This document shows positions 35,289 to 42,956 of a stretch of 64,000 nucleotides of DNA, piece after piece (positions within the stretch are counted from its first letter, which is position 1; each line of letters begins with the position of its first letter). The stretch is from Mycolicibacterium rutilum. Lineage in GTDB: Bacteria; Actinomycetota; Actinomycetes; Mycobacteriales; Mycobacteriaceae. The position numbers and the translations under genes were made by a program. The stretch lies in assembly GCF_900108565.1 (NCBI RefSeq), contig NZ_LT629971.1, positions 4,712,001-4,776,000 of the forward strand, given 5' to 3'. The notes under the pieces were generated by a model. It ran no database searches and had not been told where the DNA came from. It saw only the letters and a list, made by a program, of their open reading frames with translations.

Positions 35289-36164
35289 TCACCGCGAGAT
35301 CACCCGCGGCACCTCCGGATTGACGGGTTCCTCCCGTGGCCGCGGGATCTCGACACTGTTCTCCTGCACAATCACCGGGTCGCCGACTTTGACTGTGTTG
35401 AAATACCATTCGGCGTCCTCGGGACTCAACGAGATGCAGCCGTGGCTGACGTTCTCGTGCCCGAGCGCGTTGACGGCCCAGGGCGCCGAGTGCACGAAGA
35501 TGCCGCGATTGGTGATCCGGACGGCCCACTCCACGTCCATCAGGTAGCCGTCGTCGGCGCTGACCGGGATGCCGACGCTGCTCGAATCCATCAGCACGTC
35601 ACGCTCTTTGGCCAGCACGCTGTAGGTGCCCACCGGTGTCGGGTATTCCGGTCTGCCCATCGACGCCGGGAACACACCGGGCTTGCCGAAGTGTGGGCGG
35701 TGGTGCGGTGCGGGCAGGATCGGGGGCGGGCCGGCGTCGACGCCGTCGATGGTGACGGTGAACGTGTGATCGGTGATGTTGGCCACCCCGACCACCGCGG
35801 GACCCGTCGCGATATTGGTCTTCACACCACCCACCGACAGCGCAATTGTGCTGTGCGCGGGCCAGAATCGATCCGGCACCCACTGCACGGTCTGATTATC
35901 GAGCCACTCGTAGCGGCCGCTCATCGCGGGCAGCGATGTGATGTCGAGGGACCGCTCCGCCAGTCCCCGATCCGGGACGGGGACCCCAAACGTCACGATG
36001 ATCGGGTGCGCGACACCGACAACCTCGCCTTGAGCCGGAGCGATGGATGCGATGCCGGTGCGCAGCGACGAGACGGCCGCCGCCGCGCTCTCCTCAGCCG
36101 GCCCGGCCACCACGCTGGTGGCAATGACCACCGCGGCAAGTACACACCGAACAACCCCACGCAA
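35289..36164 (-). CDS. L,D-transpeptidase
   Basis: Secreted cell-wall enzyme that makes 3-3 cross-links in peptidoglycan. The 291-residue product starts with a signal sequence (about 1-29), then an Ig-like domain beginning IASIAPAQGEVVGVAHPIIV, and a YkuD domain with the catalytic Cys in HSAPWAVNALGHENVSHGCI (HX14-17SHGC). Its length suggests one Ig-like domain, as in the smaller mycobacterial Ldt proteins. It converges with the GAF-ANTAR gene. Confidence 0.94.
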   Translation of the reverse strand: MRGVVRCVLAAVVIATSVVAGPAEESAAAAVSSLRTGIASIAPAQGEVVGVAHPIIVTFGVPVPDRGLAERSLDITSLPAMSGRYEWLDNQTVQWVPDRFWPAHSTIALSVGGVKTNIATGPAVVGVANITDHTFTVTIDGVDAGPPPILPAPHHRPHFGKPGVFPASMGRPEYPTPVGTYSVLAKERDVLMDSSSVGIPVSADDGYLMDVEWAVRITNRGIFVHSAPWAVNALGHENVSHGCISLSPEDAEWYFNTVKVGDPVIVQENSVEIPRPREEPVNPEVPRVISR

Positions 36165-36326
36165 TCTGTTTGACTCCCTTGAAATTACAACGATGTCAAT
36201 AATGTTATGGGAGCGGCGGCCGTTTGAACCCCCGCGGGCGCATGCAATTCGATTAAGTCTGCGTCACGGTTCGGCCACGGCGGCCGGGTGGTGCTTGTAG
36301 ACGAAAATTGTTGTCGATAAACGGAT

Positions 36327-36362
36327 TTGGCCCGACGACGAGTGATCTCGTCGCCGGGCCAA
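36327..36362 (-). terminator. Hairpin after proline-rich protein gene
   Basis: TTGGCCCGACGACGAG (36327-36342) and CTCGTCGCCGGGCCAA (36347-36362) form a 16-bp stem with one mismatch and a TGAT loop, 31 bases past the stop at 36394. There is no T-run. Confidence 0.6.
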
Positions 36363-36393
36363 CCCGGATGGAATTATCCTCAGCGCACCGCCG

Positions 36394-36921
36394 CTACACG
36401 TTCGGGCCGGGCGGAATCGGCTGACCGGGCAACGGGTCTCCCGGCGCGGGTGCGCCGACCGGGTCACCCTTTCCTGCAGCCGCACCGCCCATCGTCGTCA
36501 GCGGGGCGCCGACCGCCACGGGCGCTCCGGCCGCGGGCACGACCGGCACGACGGGAACCGGCGGAACGAGCGGCGGCACGACCGGCGGCGGGGCGACCGG
36601 CGGGACCACGGGCGGCGGTGCGACCGGCGGCGGCACCACGGGCGGCACCAGCGGCGGCGGCACGACCGGCGGAACCAGCGGCGGCGGCACGACAGGCGGC
36701 GCTACTGGCGGCGGGCCGGGGAAGGCCATCGGCACGCCACCGGCCATGTCAGTGAGCGGCGCGCACACCGCGCCCGGCGGGGCGCCGGCGGGTGCCTCCC
36801 CCGACGATGTCTGGACACACTCGTAGCCGCCCGCCAATGCGGCCGGGCTCAACGCCATGGTTACCGCACACAGCCCAGCCCCAACGGCTGCTGCGATGTT
36901 GACTCGTTTCAAGGCCGTCAT
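36394..36921 (-). CDS. Secreted proline/valine-rich repeat protein
   Basis: A 175-residue protein with a signal peptide (about 1-30, cleavage near ALAGG) and a low-complexity centre (about 65-130) made of VPPP-type repeats such as PPVVPPPLVPPV. Two short cysteine-containing stretches lie before it (ECVQ, AVCAPL). The C-terminus is Gly/Pro-rich. Extended proline segments suggest a wall-spanning or wall-associated protein; no enzyme domain is seen. Such runs are demanding for the ribosome. Confidence 0.75.
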   Translation of the reverse strand: MTALKRVNIAAAVGAGLCAVTMALSPAALAGGYECVQTSSGEAPAGAPPGAVCAPLTDMAGGVPMAFPGPPPVAPPVVPPPLVPPVVPPPLVPPVVPPPVAPPPVVPPVAPPPVVPPLVPPVPVVPVVPAAGAPVAVGAPLTTMGGAAAGKGDPVGAPAPGDPLPGQPIPPGPNV

Positions 36922-37308
36922 CGGCGTCGATCCCTTCGTTCACGCTGTAGAACATTCCGTCAGGCGGGGCGAGCAACTGCCCGCCCGCCTCGAGGTCGCG
37001 TTTATACGACCGCGTAAATATCAGCAGCCCGTCGTCGACGACGCACCATGGCGCACCGCTCCGTATCCAAAAGGTGACCGGTTCGGCATGGTAGAGCGTC
37101 TTTCCGATGCGGTTCGGCGACTGAAGGGCATTGCTCAATATCGGCGACGCGACGGCCGCGAGCGATGGTGGTTGCCGAACCGTTGCCGAGGAGTGTTCGC
37201 GCCGTCATCGAACGCGGGCGTGAATTTCGGCCGCGGTGACGTTTCATGCGCCCTGACCTAGGGCATCACTGTCGCGACAGATCAGGACAAGTCAGAGGTT
37301 GGTATGTG
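36922..37308. other. Intergenic region, no gene seen
   Basis: Divergent gap between the proline-rich protein and the holin-like gene. Short frames on both strands lack protein-like composition and good start sites. It should contain the promoters of both neighbours; I cannot assign boxes with confidence. Confidence 0.5.
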
Positions 37309-37710
37309 ATGGCGGTGCAATCGAAACCTGCCGCAGACGCGTCGATCGGCGAGTTGATGAGTCAGTTGTCGACGCAGACGTCGCGGTTGGTCCGCGACGA
37401 GATGCGGTTGGCGCAGAAGGAATTTCAGGAATCGGCCAAGCACGCGGGCATTGGCGCCGGGTTGTTCAGCGTCGCGGGCCTGTTTGCGTTCTTCGGCGCG
37501 GCGACGATGATCGCGGCGGCTGTGGCGGCCTTGGCGTTGGTGCTCGACGTGTGGGCGGCGGCGCTGATCGTGGCGGCGGTGCTGTTCGTCGTCGCCGGGA
37601 TCGCGGCGCTGGTGGGCCGCAAGCAGGCCCAAGAGGTCACCCCCGCCGCGCCGAGGACGGTCGAGACCGTCAAGGCCGACATCCAGGAGTTGAAGGACAC
37701 TCGCTCATGA
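37309..37710 (+). CDS. Holin-superfamily-like membrane protein (DUF1469/PF07332 type)
   Basis: A 133-residue protein: an amphipathic start (SIGELMSQLSTQTSRLVRDEMRLAQKEF) that is the family hallmark, then two membrane helices (about 46-70 and 77-100) and a short tail. Chromosomal members are not lysis proteins; their role is unknown. ATG 37309 is chosen; GTG 37306 is equally possible. It overlaps the next gene as ATGA. Confidence 0.82.
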   Translation: MAVQSKPAADASIGELMSQLSTQTSRLVRDEMRLAQKEFQESAKHAGIGAGLFSVAGLFAFFGAATMIAAAVAALALVLDVWAAALIVAAVLFVVAGIAALVGRKQAQEVTPAAPRTVETVKADIQELKDTRS

Positions 37711-38039
37711 CCGCACCGAATCCCCGTCCCGAGCCTGGCCCGGAGGCCGGCAAGGACGACATCGAGGCCGACATCGAGCAGACCCGCGCCGAGCTCGGCG
37801 AGACCGTCGAGGCGCTGCAGGCGAAGCTGGACGTCAAGGAGCGCGCCAAGGAGAAGGTCGACGAGACCAAGGAAGCCGCCAAGGACAAGGCCGCCGAGAC
37901 CAAAGAGCGCGTCGTGCAGAAGGCCGAGGCGGTCCGCCATACGGCGACCGACAACCCGAAGCAGACGGTCCCGGTGGCAGCGATCGCACTGGCCGCGGCG
38001 CTCGGTGTGGGATTCCTGATCTGGCGGCGACGCCGCTGA
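37707..38039 (+). CDS. DUF3618 family protein with C-terminal membrane anchor
   Basis: A 110-residue protein with the DUF3618 start DIEADIEQTRAELGETVEALQAKLDVKERAK, a Lys/Glu-rich coiled-coil region (about 40-85) and a C-terminal membrane helix ending IWRRRR. Coupled to the holin-like protein by an ATGA overlap. This pairing is common in actinobacteria and suggests that the two act together at the membrane. Confidence 0.82.
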   Translation: MTAPNPRPEPGPEAGKDDIEADIEQTRAELGETVEALQAKLDVKERAKEKVDETKEAAKDKAAETKERVVQKAEAVRHTATDNPKQTVPVAAIALAAALGVGFLIWRRRR

Positions 38040-38052
38040 ATCTCGCCGTCGA

Positions 38053-39364
38053 TCACGCAGCGTCGAAGGTGATCAGGTCGATGCTGAGCCGGCCTTCGAG
38101 GCGGCTGACGGTGCGTAGCTGTGGTCCCGGTAGTGGTGGGGCGGTGGATCGGTAGGTCGCTCGCGTGGGTGTGGTGAATTCGGCGTGGTGCACACCGTCA
38201 CGTTCGCTGGTGATGACTGACCAGCCCGGGGCCTCTTTGGCGTAGTTGCACGCCGCGCATGCGCCGAGGCCGTTGCCGGCGCTGGTCGGCCCGCCGCGGC
38301 GTCGCGGGACGGCGTGGTCGCGGTGCCGAATCTCGGCGTCGCAGTAGGGCGTTCGACAGGTCTGGTCGCGCAGGTCGATGAACGCCGCCAATCCCTTGGG
38401 GAAGGCTCGGGCCTGCGACTGCATGGCCACCAGCTGACCGCTGCGCGGATGGCGGTACAGCCGGCGCAGCATCGCTTTGGCCGCGGCGTCGCGCACCGCC
38501 TCACCGGTCAGCCCCCGTGCGATCGCACTGCAGCGGGCCGTATCCCTGCAGCCACGCGGGCGCGTCGTCGTCGCCCATCAGCGTGGTGTCGGCCATGACC
38601 AGGTTCAGCGTCACATCCACCGGCTGCTCGGCAGGCCGGCCGGTGACCCGCTCGACCAGGGTGTCGGCCATGACCTGCCCGCGCGAGCGGCCGTCAAAGG
38701 TGGTGTCAGCGGCCCGTTTCAAGCTCGCATAGACAGCGACGACGCCCTGACCAACGGGCAGCAAAGCGGTCACATACGTCATCGAGTCGGGCGCCGGGCG
38801 GACGGTGACCCGCCGATCCTTAGCCGCTTTGGCGCTGCGGTCCACCACCGCGGCGACGTCGAGCTCGCAGGCGATCTTTTTGGCCTCGGCCGCGATCCGC
38901 TTGTCACCCCACCCGTCGAGACGCGCGACGTCGCGGCACATCTGGGCGTCCAACCGGCGGCGGTGCTCGACACTCAAACACGCCGACTCGCGCACGATCA
39001 ACGTCGCCCGCCACTCTGAAAGCGCCCCGCACTCCAGCGCGGCCAGCGTGTGCGGCATCTCCTCGACCAGGGCCGTCGCGAACCCCAGATGGCGCCCGCC
39101 CGTGGCGGGGGCCTCGTGGCGCGCCAACGCCACCTCGCTGGACAACCCGCGGCCCCGCCTGCTCGCGGGCACCCCGGCCGCCTTCTCGGCGGCGTGGCGC
39201 TTGGCCCGCCACAAGGCGGTCGCCCTCGCCTGGGCCGCCGCGGCTTTCGACTTCAGCCGCTCCAGGTCCTCGACCTGCTCTTGCAGCTGAGCCTCACTCG
39301 CCTGCGGATCCACCTCGAACACATGTTCGATCACGCTTTCGAAGCTACACCCTGCTACCGACAA
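38053..39364 (-). pseudogene. 13E12-type DUF222/HNH endonuclease gene, frameshifted
   Basis: Two adjoining frames make one 13E12 (DUF222-HNH) protein. The N-terminal part (39364-38501) carries the DUF222 domain and ends after AWLQGYGPL; the rest continues in another frame (ARGLTGEAVRDAAAKAML, then the HNH region RTPYCDAEIRHRDHAVPRRRGGPTSAGNGLGACAACN) to 38053. Near 38525-38532 there are 7 bases where three codons are expected from relatives, so the frame is lost. The HNH motif itself is intact. A perfect LexA box overlaps the annotated start. In M. tuberculosis this family serves as an attachment site for phage phiRv1. Confidence 0.8.
39315..39330. promoter_or_regulatory. Perfect LexA (SOS) box at the 13E12 gene start
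   Basis: TCGAACACATGTTCGA is an exact match to the mycobacterial SOS box. It lies inside the first codons of the longest reading frame, so the true start is probably downstream of 39315, as argued for other 13E12 genes. Confidence 0.85.
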
Positions 39365-39479
39365 GTGCCCCGTCGAAACAGCGCAGCGCTTCGGCGTAGT
39401 CGGAACCTCAGGGAGCAGGTCAGTGAGATGAGTCGGAAAGAGAAGGACTGTGTCGGCGAGCCGAAGTCAGATAATGAGG

Positions 39480-39551
39480 TGGTCCCGGCTGGGTTCGAAC
39501 CAGCGACCTTCCGCGTGTGAGGCGGACGCTCTCCCACTGAGCTACGAGACC
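39480..39551 (-). tRNA. tRNA-Val (anticodon CAC)
   Basis: On the minus strand, acceptor arms GGTCTCG and CGGGACC pair; the D-loop GCTCAGTGGGAGAGC, anticodon loop CTCACAC and T-loop GGTTCGAAC fit the cloverleaf. The anticodon CAC reads valine GTG. The CCA end is not fully encoded. Confidence 0.95.
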
Positions 39552-39666
39552 GGGGAGTCGGCCGAATGGCCGAACGACGTCGAAGACTAGCACGCTGGAC
39601 CGCGTCGACCCGAATCCGCCGGTTCACATCTGGTGCCCGGCAGCGGGCACGGGACTAAGGTCACCG

Positions 39667-40149
39667 ATGATGGCTTCCTGGGGTGGGCGCGGGGCGACTC
39701 TGGTGGTGTGCGCTGCCGGTGCTCTAACCCTTCCGGCGTGCGGTTCGCAACCGAGCACTGCGGCGCCGTCCACCTCCCCCGTCCCGACGGCGACGGAGCG
39801 GTCCGTCGACGGGCCCACCGGGTTCATCGCGCCGTCGGGCAACATCGCCTGCCGCCTGGACGCCACGTACGCGCGCTGCGACATCATGGACCGCGACTGG
39901 TCTTCCCCGCCCAAGCCCGCCGATTGCGAATGGGACTACGGGCAGGGGCTGTTGCTCGTCACGGCCGGGCCGGCGGAGTTCATTTGCGCGGGCGACACCG
40001 CGTTCGGCGTCGAGGACGTACTGCCCTACGGCGAGGCGGTTCGCGTGGGCCCGATGCGGTGCGAGAGCGCCGAGGCCGGGGTCACGTGTCGCAACGCCGA
40101 TACCGGCCGCGGGTTCGTGCTGTCGCGCCAGTCTTACCAGTTGATTTGA
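39667..40149 (+). CDS. Putative lipoprotein (DUF6636-like)
   Basis: A 160-residue protein with a lipoprotein signal ending LPACGS (Cys near 25), a Thr/Ser/Pro linker, then a Cys-containing domain: FIAPSGNIACRLDATYARCDIMDRDW ... GVTCRNADTGRGFVLSRQSYQL. The SGNI.C and CRN..TG.GF..SR..Y patterns are typical of a group of secreted mycobacterial proteins of unknown function. It lies between two tRNA units. Confidence 0.8.
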   Translation: MMASWGGRGATLVVCAAGALTLPACGSQPSTAAPSTSPVPTATERSVDGPTGFIAPSGNIACRLDATYARCDIMDRDWSSPPKPADCEWDYGQGLLLVTAGPAEFICAGDTAFGVEDVLPYGEAVRVGPMRCESAEAGVTCRNADTGRGFVLSRQSYQLI

Positions 40150-40255
40150 GCGTTGAACGCCCCGCGACGCACCGGCAAACGTCGGGATTTGTGCAGCGCT
40201 ACGTCGGTGGACTATCGTCGTGCTTCGCGACGGGCGGCGAAGTCGTTCGTGGCGC

Positions 40256-40328
40256 GCGGATGTAGCGCAGTTGGTAGCGCATCACCTTGCCAAGGTGAGG
40301 GTCGCGGGTTCGAATCCCGTCATCCGCT
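40256..40328 (+). tRNA. tRNA-Gly (anticodon GCC)
   Basis: Acceptor GCGGATG pairs with CATCCGC; D-arm GCGCAGTTGGTAGCGC; anticodon loop TTGCCAA; T-arm GCGGGTTCGAATCCCGT. Complete cloverleaf. Confidence 0.96.
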
Positions 40329-40355
40329 CGAGGGTGCAGTGGCATCAACCCCAGC

Positions 40356-40426
40356 GGTGGAGTGGCCGAGTGGTGAGGCAACGGCCTGCAAAGCCGTGCA
40401 CACGGGTTCGATTCCCGTCTCCACCT
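40356..40426 (+). tRNA. tRNA-Cys (anticodon GCA)
   Basis: Acceptor GGTGGAG pairs with CTCCACC; anticodon arm ACGGC-CTGCAAA-GCCGT with anticodon GCA; T-arm ACGGGTTCGATTCCCGT. The CCA tail is encoded at 40427-40429. Confidence 0.96.
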
Positions 40427-40441
40427 CCAAGTTGGACCCCG

Positions 40442-40513
40442 GCGCGATTAGCTCAGCGGGAGAGCGCTTCCCTGACACGGAAGAGGTCACTGGTTCAATC
40501 CCAGTATCGCGCA
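40442..40513 (+). tRNA. tRNA-Val (anticodon GAC)
   Basis: Acceptor GCGCGAT pairs with ATCGCGC; anticodon arm CTTCC-CTGACAC-GGAAG with anticodon GAC; T-arm ACTGGTTCAATCCCAGT. CCA is encoded at 40514-40516. The accessory island begins directly downstream; phiRv2 of M. tuberculosis uses a tRNA-Val in the same neighbourhood. Confidence 0.96.
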
Positions 40514-40627
40514 CCACGTTCGACGCAGGGTCAGAACACGTTTCTCGGGCCACAATTGAACCGCATGAACTGTATGTGAACTGGTCACGCAGGGCGCTAG
40601 CAACCCAACATGAGAGGTAGCTGGCCC

Positions 40628-40951
40628 ATGACCAAAACCGATTTGAAATCGAGAAACCCGAACGTCCCATTGCCGCCGGGTGCGCACACCCTTAGCACGT
40701 GGGCCGACTGGGACCACCACTATCGAATTGTTTGGACAGAAGACCGGTCAGTCGACGGGCACGAGGCGACGGTCCGCGGTGCCGCAATCCAGATGCCCGA
40801 CGGACATATCGACGACGGCACGCTTGAGGAAGCACCGGGTGTCCATTTTGAGTTCGCGTCCGCGGTCGACATGACGACTGAGCAGGCCCGCGAGTTCGCC
40901 GCCCTGATCGTCGAGACGGCCGATTTGCTCGACGGGTGGGCCGCGCGATGA
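40628..40951 (+). CDS. Hypothetical protein of the island, DGT/LIxxAD type
   Basis: A 107-residue soluble protein. The ATG at 40628 has GAGAGG upstream; an earlier ATG at 40610 is possible. The C-terminal half (DGHIDDGTLEEAPGVHFEFASAVDMTTEQAREFAALIVETADLLDGW) has the same order as the next, broken gene: a DGT segment, then a helix ending LI..AD.L. Function unknown; similar small mycobacterial proteins occur near tRNA and phage sites. The stop overlaps the next ATG. Confidence 0.6.
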   Translation: MTKTDLKSRNPNVPLPPGAHTLSTWADWDHHYRIVWTEDRSVDGHEATVRGAAIQMPDGHIDDGTLEEAPGVHFEFASAVDMTTEQAREFAALIVETADLLDGWAAR

Positions 40952-41351
40952 CGATTCCAATCCCGGCCGGCGCTGTCGAACTTCCGATTGGGCCGACGTT
41001 GGAAGCCCCGACGAATTCCGCAGCTTTGAGGGTCCGAAGTGGACGCTCCCCGATATCCAGTGGAACAGCGGCGATCACGACCCAACGGGGCTGATTTCTG
41101 GCACACAGCTGCGCGACGGCACCGTCGAAGGCCGCTGCATCCGGGTCGACGGGTTGCATTGGGACGACATGCTTAACAGTGACGACGCGCGCAGGCTCGG
41201 ACAGGCGTTGATCGAGGCTGCCGACAACCTGTCTCGGCTCGGCGAGGGGGTGCTCTGCGGTGACCACCGCCGAGAAGCGCACCAACATGGCGCGCGCCCG
41301 ACGGACCAGTGGAACGCGGCCTTCAGGTGTGCATCGTGGAGACGGTGGTGA
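40948..41351 (+). pseudogene. Frameshifted relative of the preceding small protein
   Basis: The frame from ATG 40948 reads MTIPIPAGAVEL and then, after a likely loss of one base near 40982-40986, continues in another frame as DWADVGSPDEFRSFEGPKW, DGTVEGRCIRVDGL and ARRLGQALIEAADNLSRLGE, stopping at 41351. This start and the DGT/LIEAAD.L pattern match small mycobacterial proteins and the gene before it. Without the shift, a 48-residue peptide is made. Confidence 0.5.
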
Positions 41352-41826
41352 TGACGCATAGAACTAACATGACGATTGCAGTTAGTTGAAATATCCCGGC
41401 ACCGATCAGCCACCTCATTTTCCTTGCTGTACCTACACGTAAAGAAGTCAATACGGTGAGATTGCAGACCGACGTCAGATTGCGCGCATCAATCTCGTCG
41501 TCGCCCCAGTGAGGTTTCCCAAGGAAGCTTTGCAGCGTTGCTGCGTTCGTGTACTTCTGCTTCAGCGGCAGCGCGGCAGCAAGGGCGCAGGCGGCCGACA
41601 TCAGCAACGCCATCACCGCCAGAATCAGGTAAAGCTTCGCGTAGCCCCTAAGTGTGAAGTCTTTTCCCAGGAAGACGGCGAAGACCGCGAGCACCAACGT
41701 GACCAGACCCGTCGCGCCAGTTAGCGCCGAGTTGGCGCGTGCCGTTACGGATGCCCGGAGATCGTTCTCAGCCTTTAATTGCGCCTCGATGAAAGCTGAG
41801 TAGGTCTTGCCCTGGTCTTCGTTCAT
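41323..41826 (-). CDS. Three-helix membrane protein, effector-like layout
   Basis: A 167-residue protein: a polar helix at the N-terminus (YSAFIEAQLKAENDLRASVTARANS), two membrane helices (about 34-54 and 62-87), a soluble loop (about 88-135) with DARNLTSVCNLTVLTSLRVGTARKMRWL, and a last membrane helix (about 138-160). This arrangement resembles small membrane effectors of bacterial defence systems (SLATT or PycTM type), which are thought to depolarise the membrane, but I see no decisive motif. It ends a leftward run of small ORFs in the island, and no cyclase gene is next to it. Confidence 0.6.
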   Translation of the reverse strand: MNEDQGKTYSAFIEAQLKAENDLRASVTARANSALTGATGLVTLVLAVFAVFLGKDFTLRGYAKLYLILAVMALLMSAACALAAALPLKQKYTNAATLQSFLGKPHWGDDEIDARNLTSVCNLTVLTSLRVGTARKMRWLIGAGIFQLTAIVMLVLCVITTVSTMHT

Positions 41827-41862
41827 TTGCAGTCGTTGCCGATTAGGCCAGAACAGCCGCCA

Positions 41863-41970
41863 TCACTTGTCTTTGTAAGCGTCGGGATCTCCGCTGCGGA
41901 ACTCACTGTCGAACTCCAGCCAGGAGTGATCGGGCGGATCTCTAGGACTGTCGGATCCTGAAGGCTGCAT
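41863..41970 (-). CDS. Very short ORF (35 aa), uncertain
   Basis: An acidic peptide, MQPSGSDSPRDPPDHSWLEF continuing to DAYKDK. No clear ribosome site. It is listed because it lies in line between two other leftward ORFs and its composition is not that of a shadow frame. It may equally be noise. Confidence 0.2.
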   Translation of the reverse strand: MQPSGSDSPRDPPDHSWLEFDSEFRSGDPDAYKDK

Positions 41971-42002
41971 CTGATCGTCCGACTCGTCGTTGGTTGGGGA
42001 GG

Positions 42003-42131
42003 TCAGCTCCTCTTCCCCTTTTTGCCGAAACGGCTACCGAAGCCCAACCCACTCGTGCTGGGTGGATCCTTGGGCTTGTCCTTGGGCTTGTCGCTTGAAC
42101 CTGACCCCTTAGTCGAGTCGCCTTTCGCCAT
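42003..42131 (-). CDS. Short basic ORF (42 aa), uncertain
   Basis: The product is Lys/Gly/Ser/Pro-rich (KPKDKPKD repeat; end GFGSRFGKKGKRS), with double ATG starts (42134 and 42131) after a weak GGTGG. It could be a small basic peptide in the same transcript as the membrane protein at 41323. Confidence 0.3.
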   Translation of the reverse strand: MAKGDSTKGSGSSDKPKDKPKDPPSTSGLGFGSRFGKKGKRS

Positions 42132-42185
42132 CATTCAATCCACCGTTTCTTTCGGACCCGACCGATGGTAAACAAGTTCGCGCCA

Positions 42186-42383
42186 TCAGTTTGATGGGTA
42201 TCGCGACCGGTGCCATCCGGCGCCCCGGGTCCTCGCATGAAAGGAGGTCACGTCCCGTGGCACGCGGAAGTACCCTTCGTCAAACCTGAGCCACGATGCA
42301 TCTGGGGCAGCTCGACGATTCCCGGCAGGCGCCCGACCGACGGTTGTCGATTTCATTGGCGTGCGCTTCGATGGCTCTGTCAT
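42186..42383 (-). CDS. Small ORF (65 aa) with strong ribosome site
   Basis: The ATG at 42383 is preceded by GGGAGG with a 6-base gap, better than most true starts here. The product (MTEPSKRTPMKSTTVGRAP...WLRFDEGYFRVPRDVTSF) has no family that I recognise. It would be the first gene of the leftward run ending at the membrane protein. Confidence 0.35.
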   Translation of the reverse strand: MTEPSKRTPMKSTTVGRAPAGNRRAAPDASWLRFDEGYFRVPRDVTSFHARTRGAGWHRSRYPSN

Positions 42384-42938
42384 TGGTGCCTCCCAAGTCG
42401 ATACGACAACATCGTACTCTTTGTTTGCTGATTAAAGCGGTCAGCGATCGCGGACCGCACGCTTCAACAGCGGCGCACAGCCTGCACATAAGGGCTAGGT
42501 GCGTGCAATACGTCGGTGCCCGCCGATATGATCCCCGACTATCGTCAAGCGCGTCACCCGAGTAGCAGCGACCCGCGCCACCGGACCCACCCGAAACGAC
42601 CTCATGTCATGTCCCGGCACCTAGCTATGGCACGTCGAGTTGACTGAGTCGGGGGGCGCGGAAACTGCCGAGTTGGCGCAGTCGCACTACACCTGATTGG
42701 CGGCACGCAGATAAGTACACGGGCCTTTTCGCGACTACTTGCTGGCGTGTCCGCCGACAGTGTCTACAGCAAAAAGCTCTGAACATCCGTCGAAGACAGT
42801 TTCCAAGGTTCCGAAGCGGGGGCACGGGCCTGGGCGGCGTTCGTGAGTGCCGCGCCAGGACCGCGGCCACGGGCGTGGCTCGCCAACTCTTAGGATAATC
42901 ACAGTTCAAGGCATGTACCTCGACACTGTCATTGCGGT
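42384..42938. other. Island stretch without a convincing gene
   Basis: Frames on both strands (for example 42625-42909 minus) are rich in Arg/Cys and lack start signals. The left part should hold the promoter of the leftward small ORFs, the right part the promoter of the XRE-ImmA gene. Confidence 0.45.
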
Positions 42939-42955
42939 TGTGTGAAAATCACACA
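42939..42955. promoter_or_regulatory. Perfect palindrome at the XRE-ImmA start
   Basis: TGTGTGAAAATCACACA is a perfect 7-bp inverted repeat with an AAA centre, ending one base before the ATG at 42957. It is the expected place for an autorepressor site bound by the HTH protein that it precedes. Confidence 0.65.
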
Positions 42956-42956
42956 C

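Noticed and set aside
36540..36730. Short GGCGG/ACC-rich direct repeats as a regulatory repeat array
   Set aside because: They are the codons of the VPPP repeats of the secreted protein.
42625..42909. 94-aa minus ORF in the island gap
   Set aside because: Arg/Cys-rich composition, no ribosome site and no recognisable motif.
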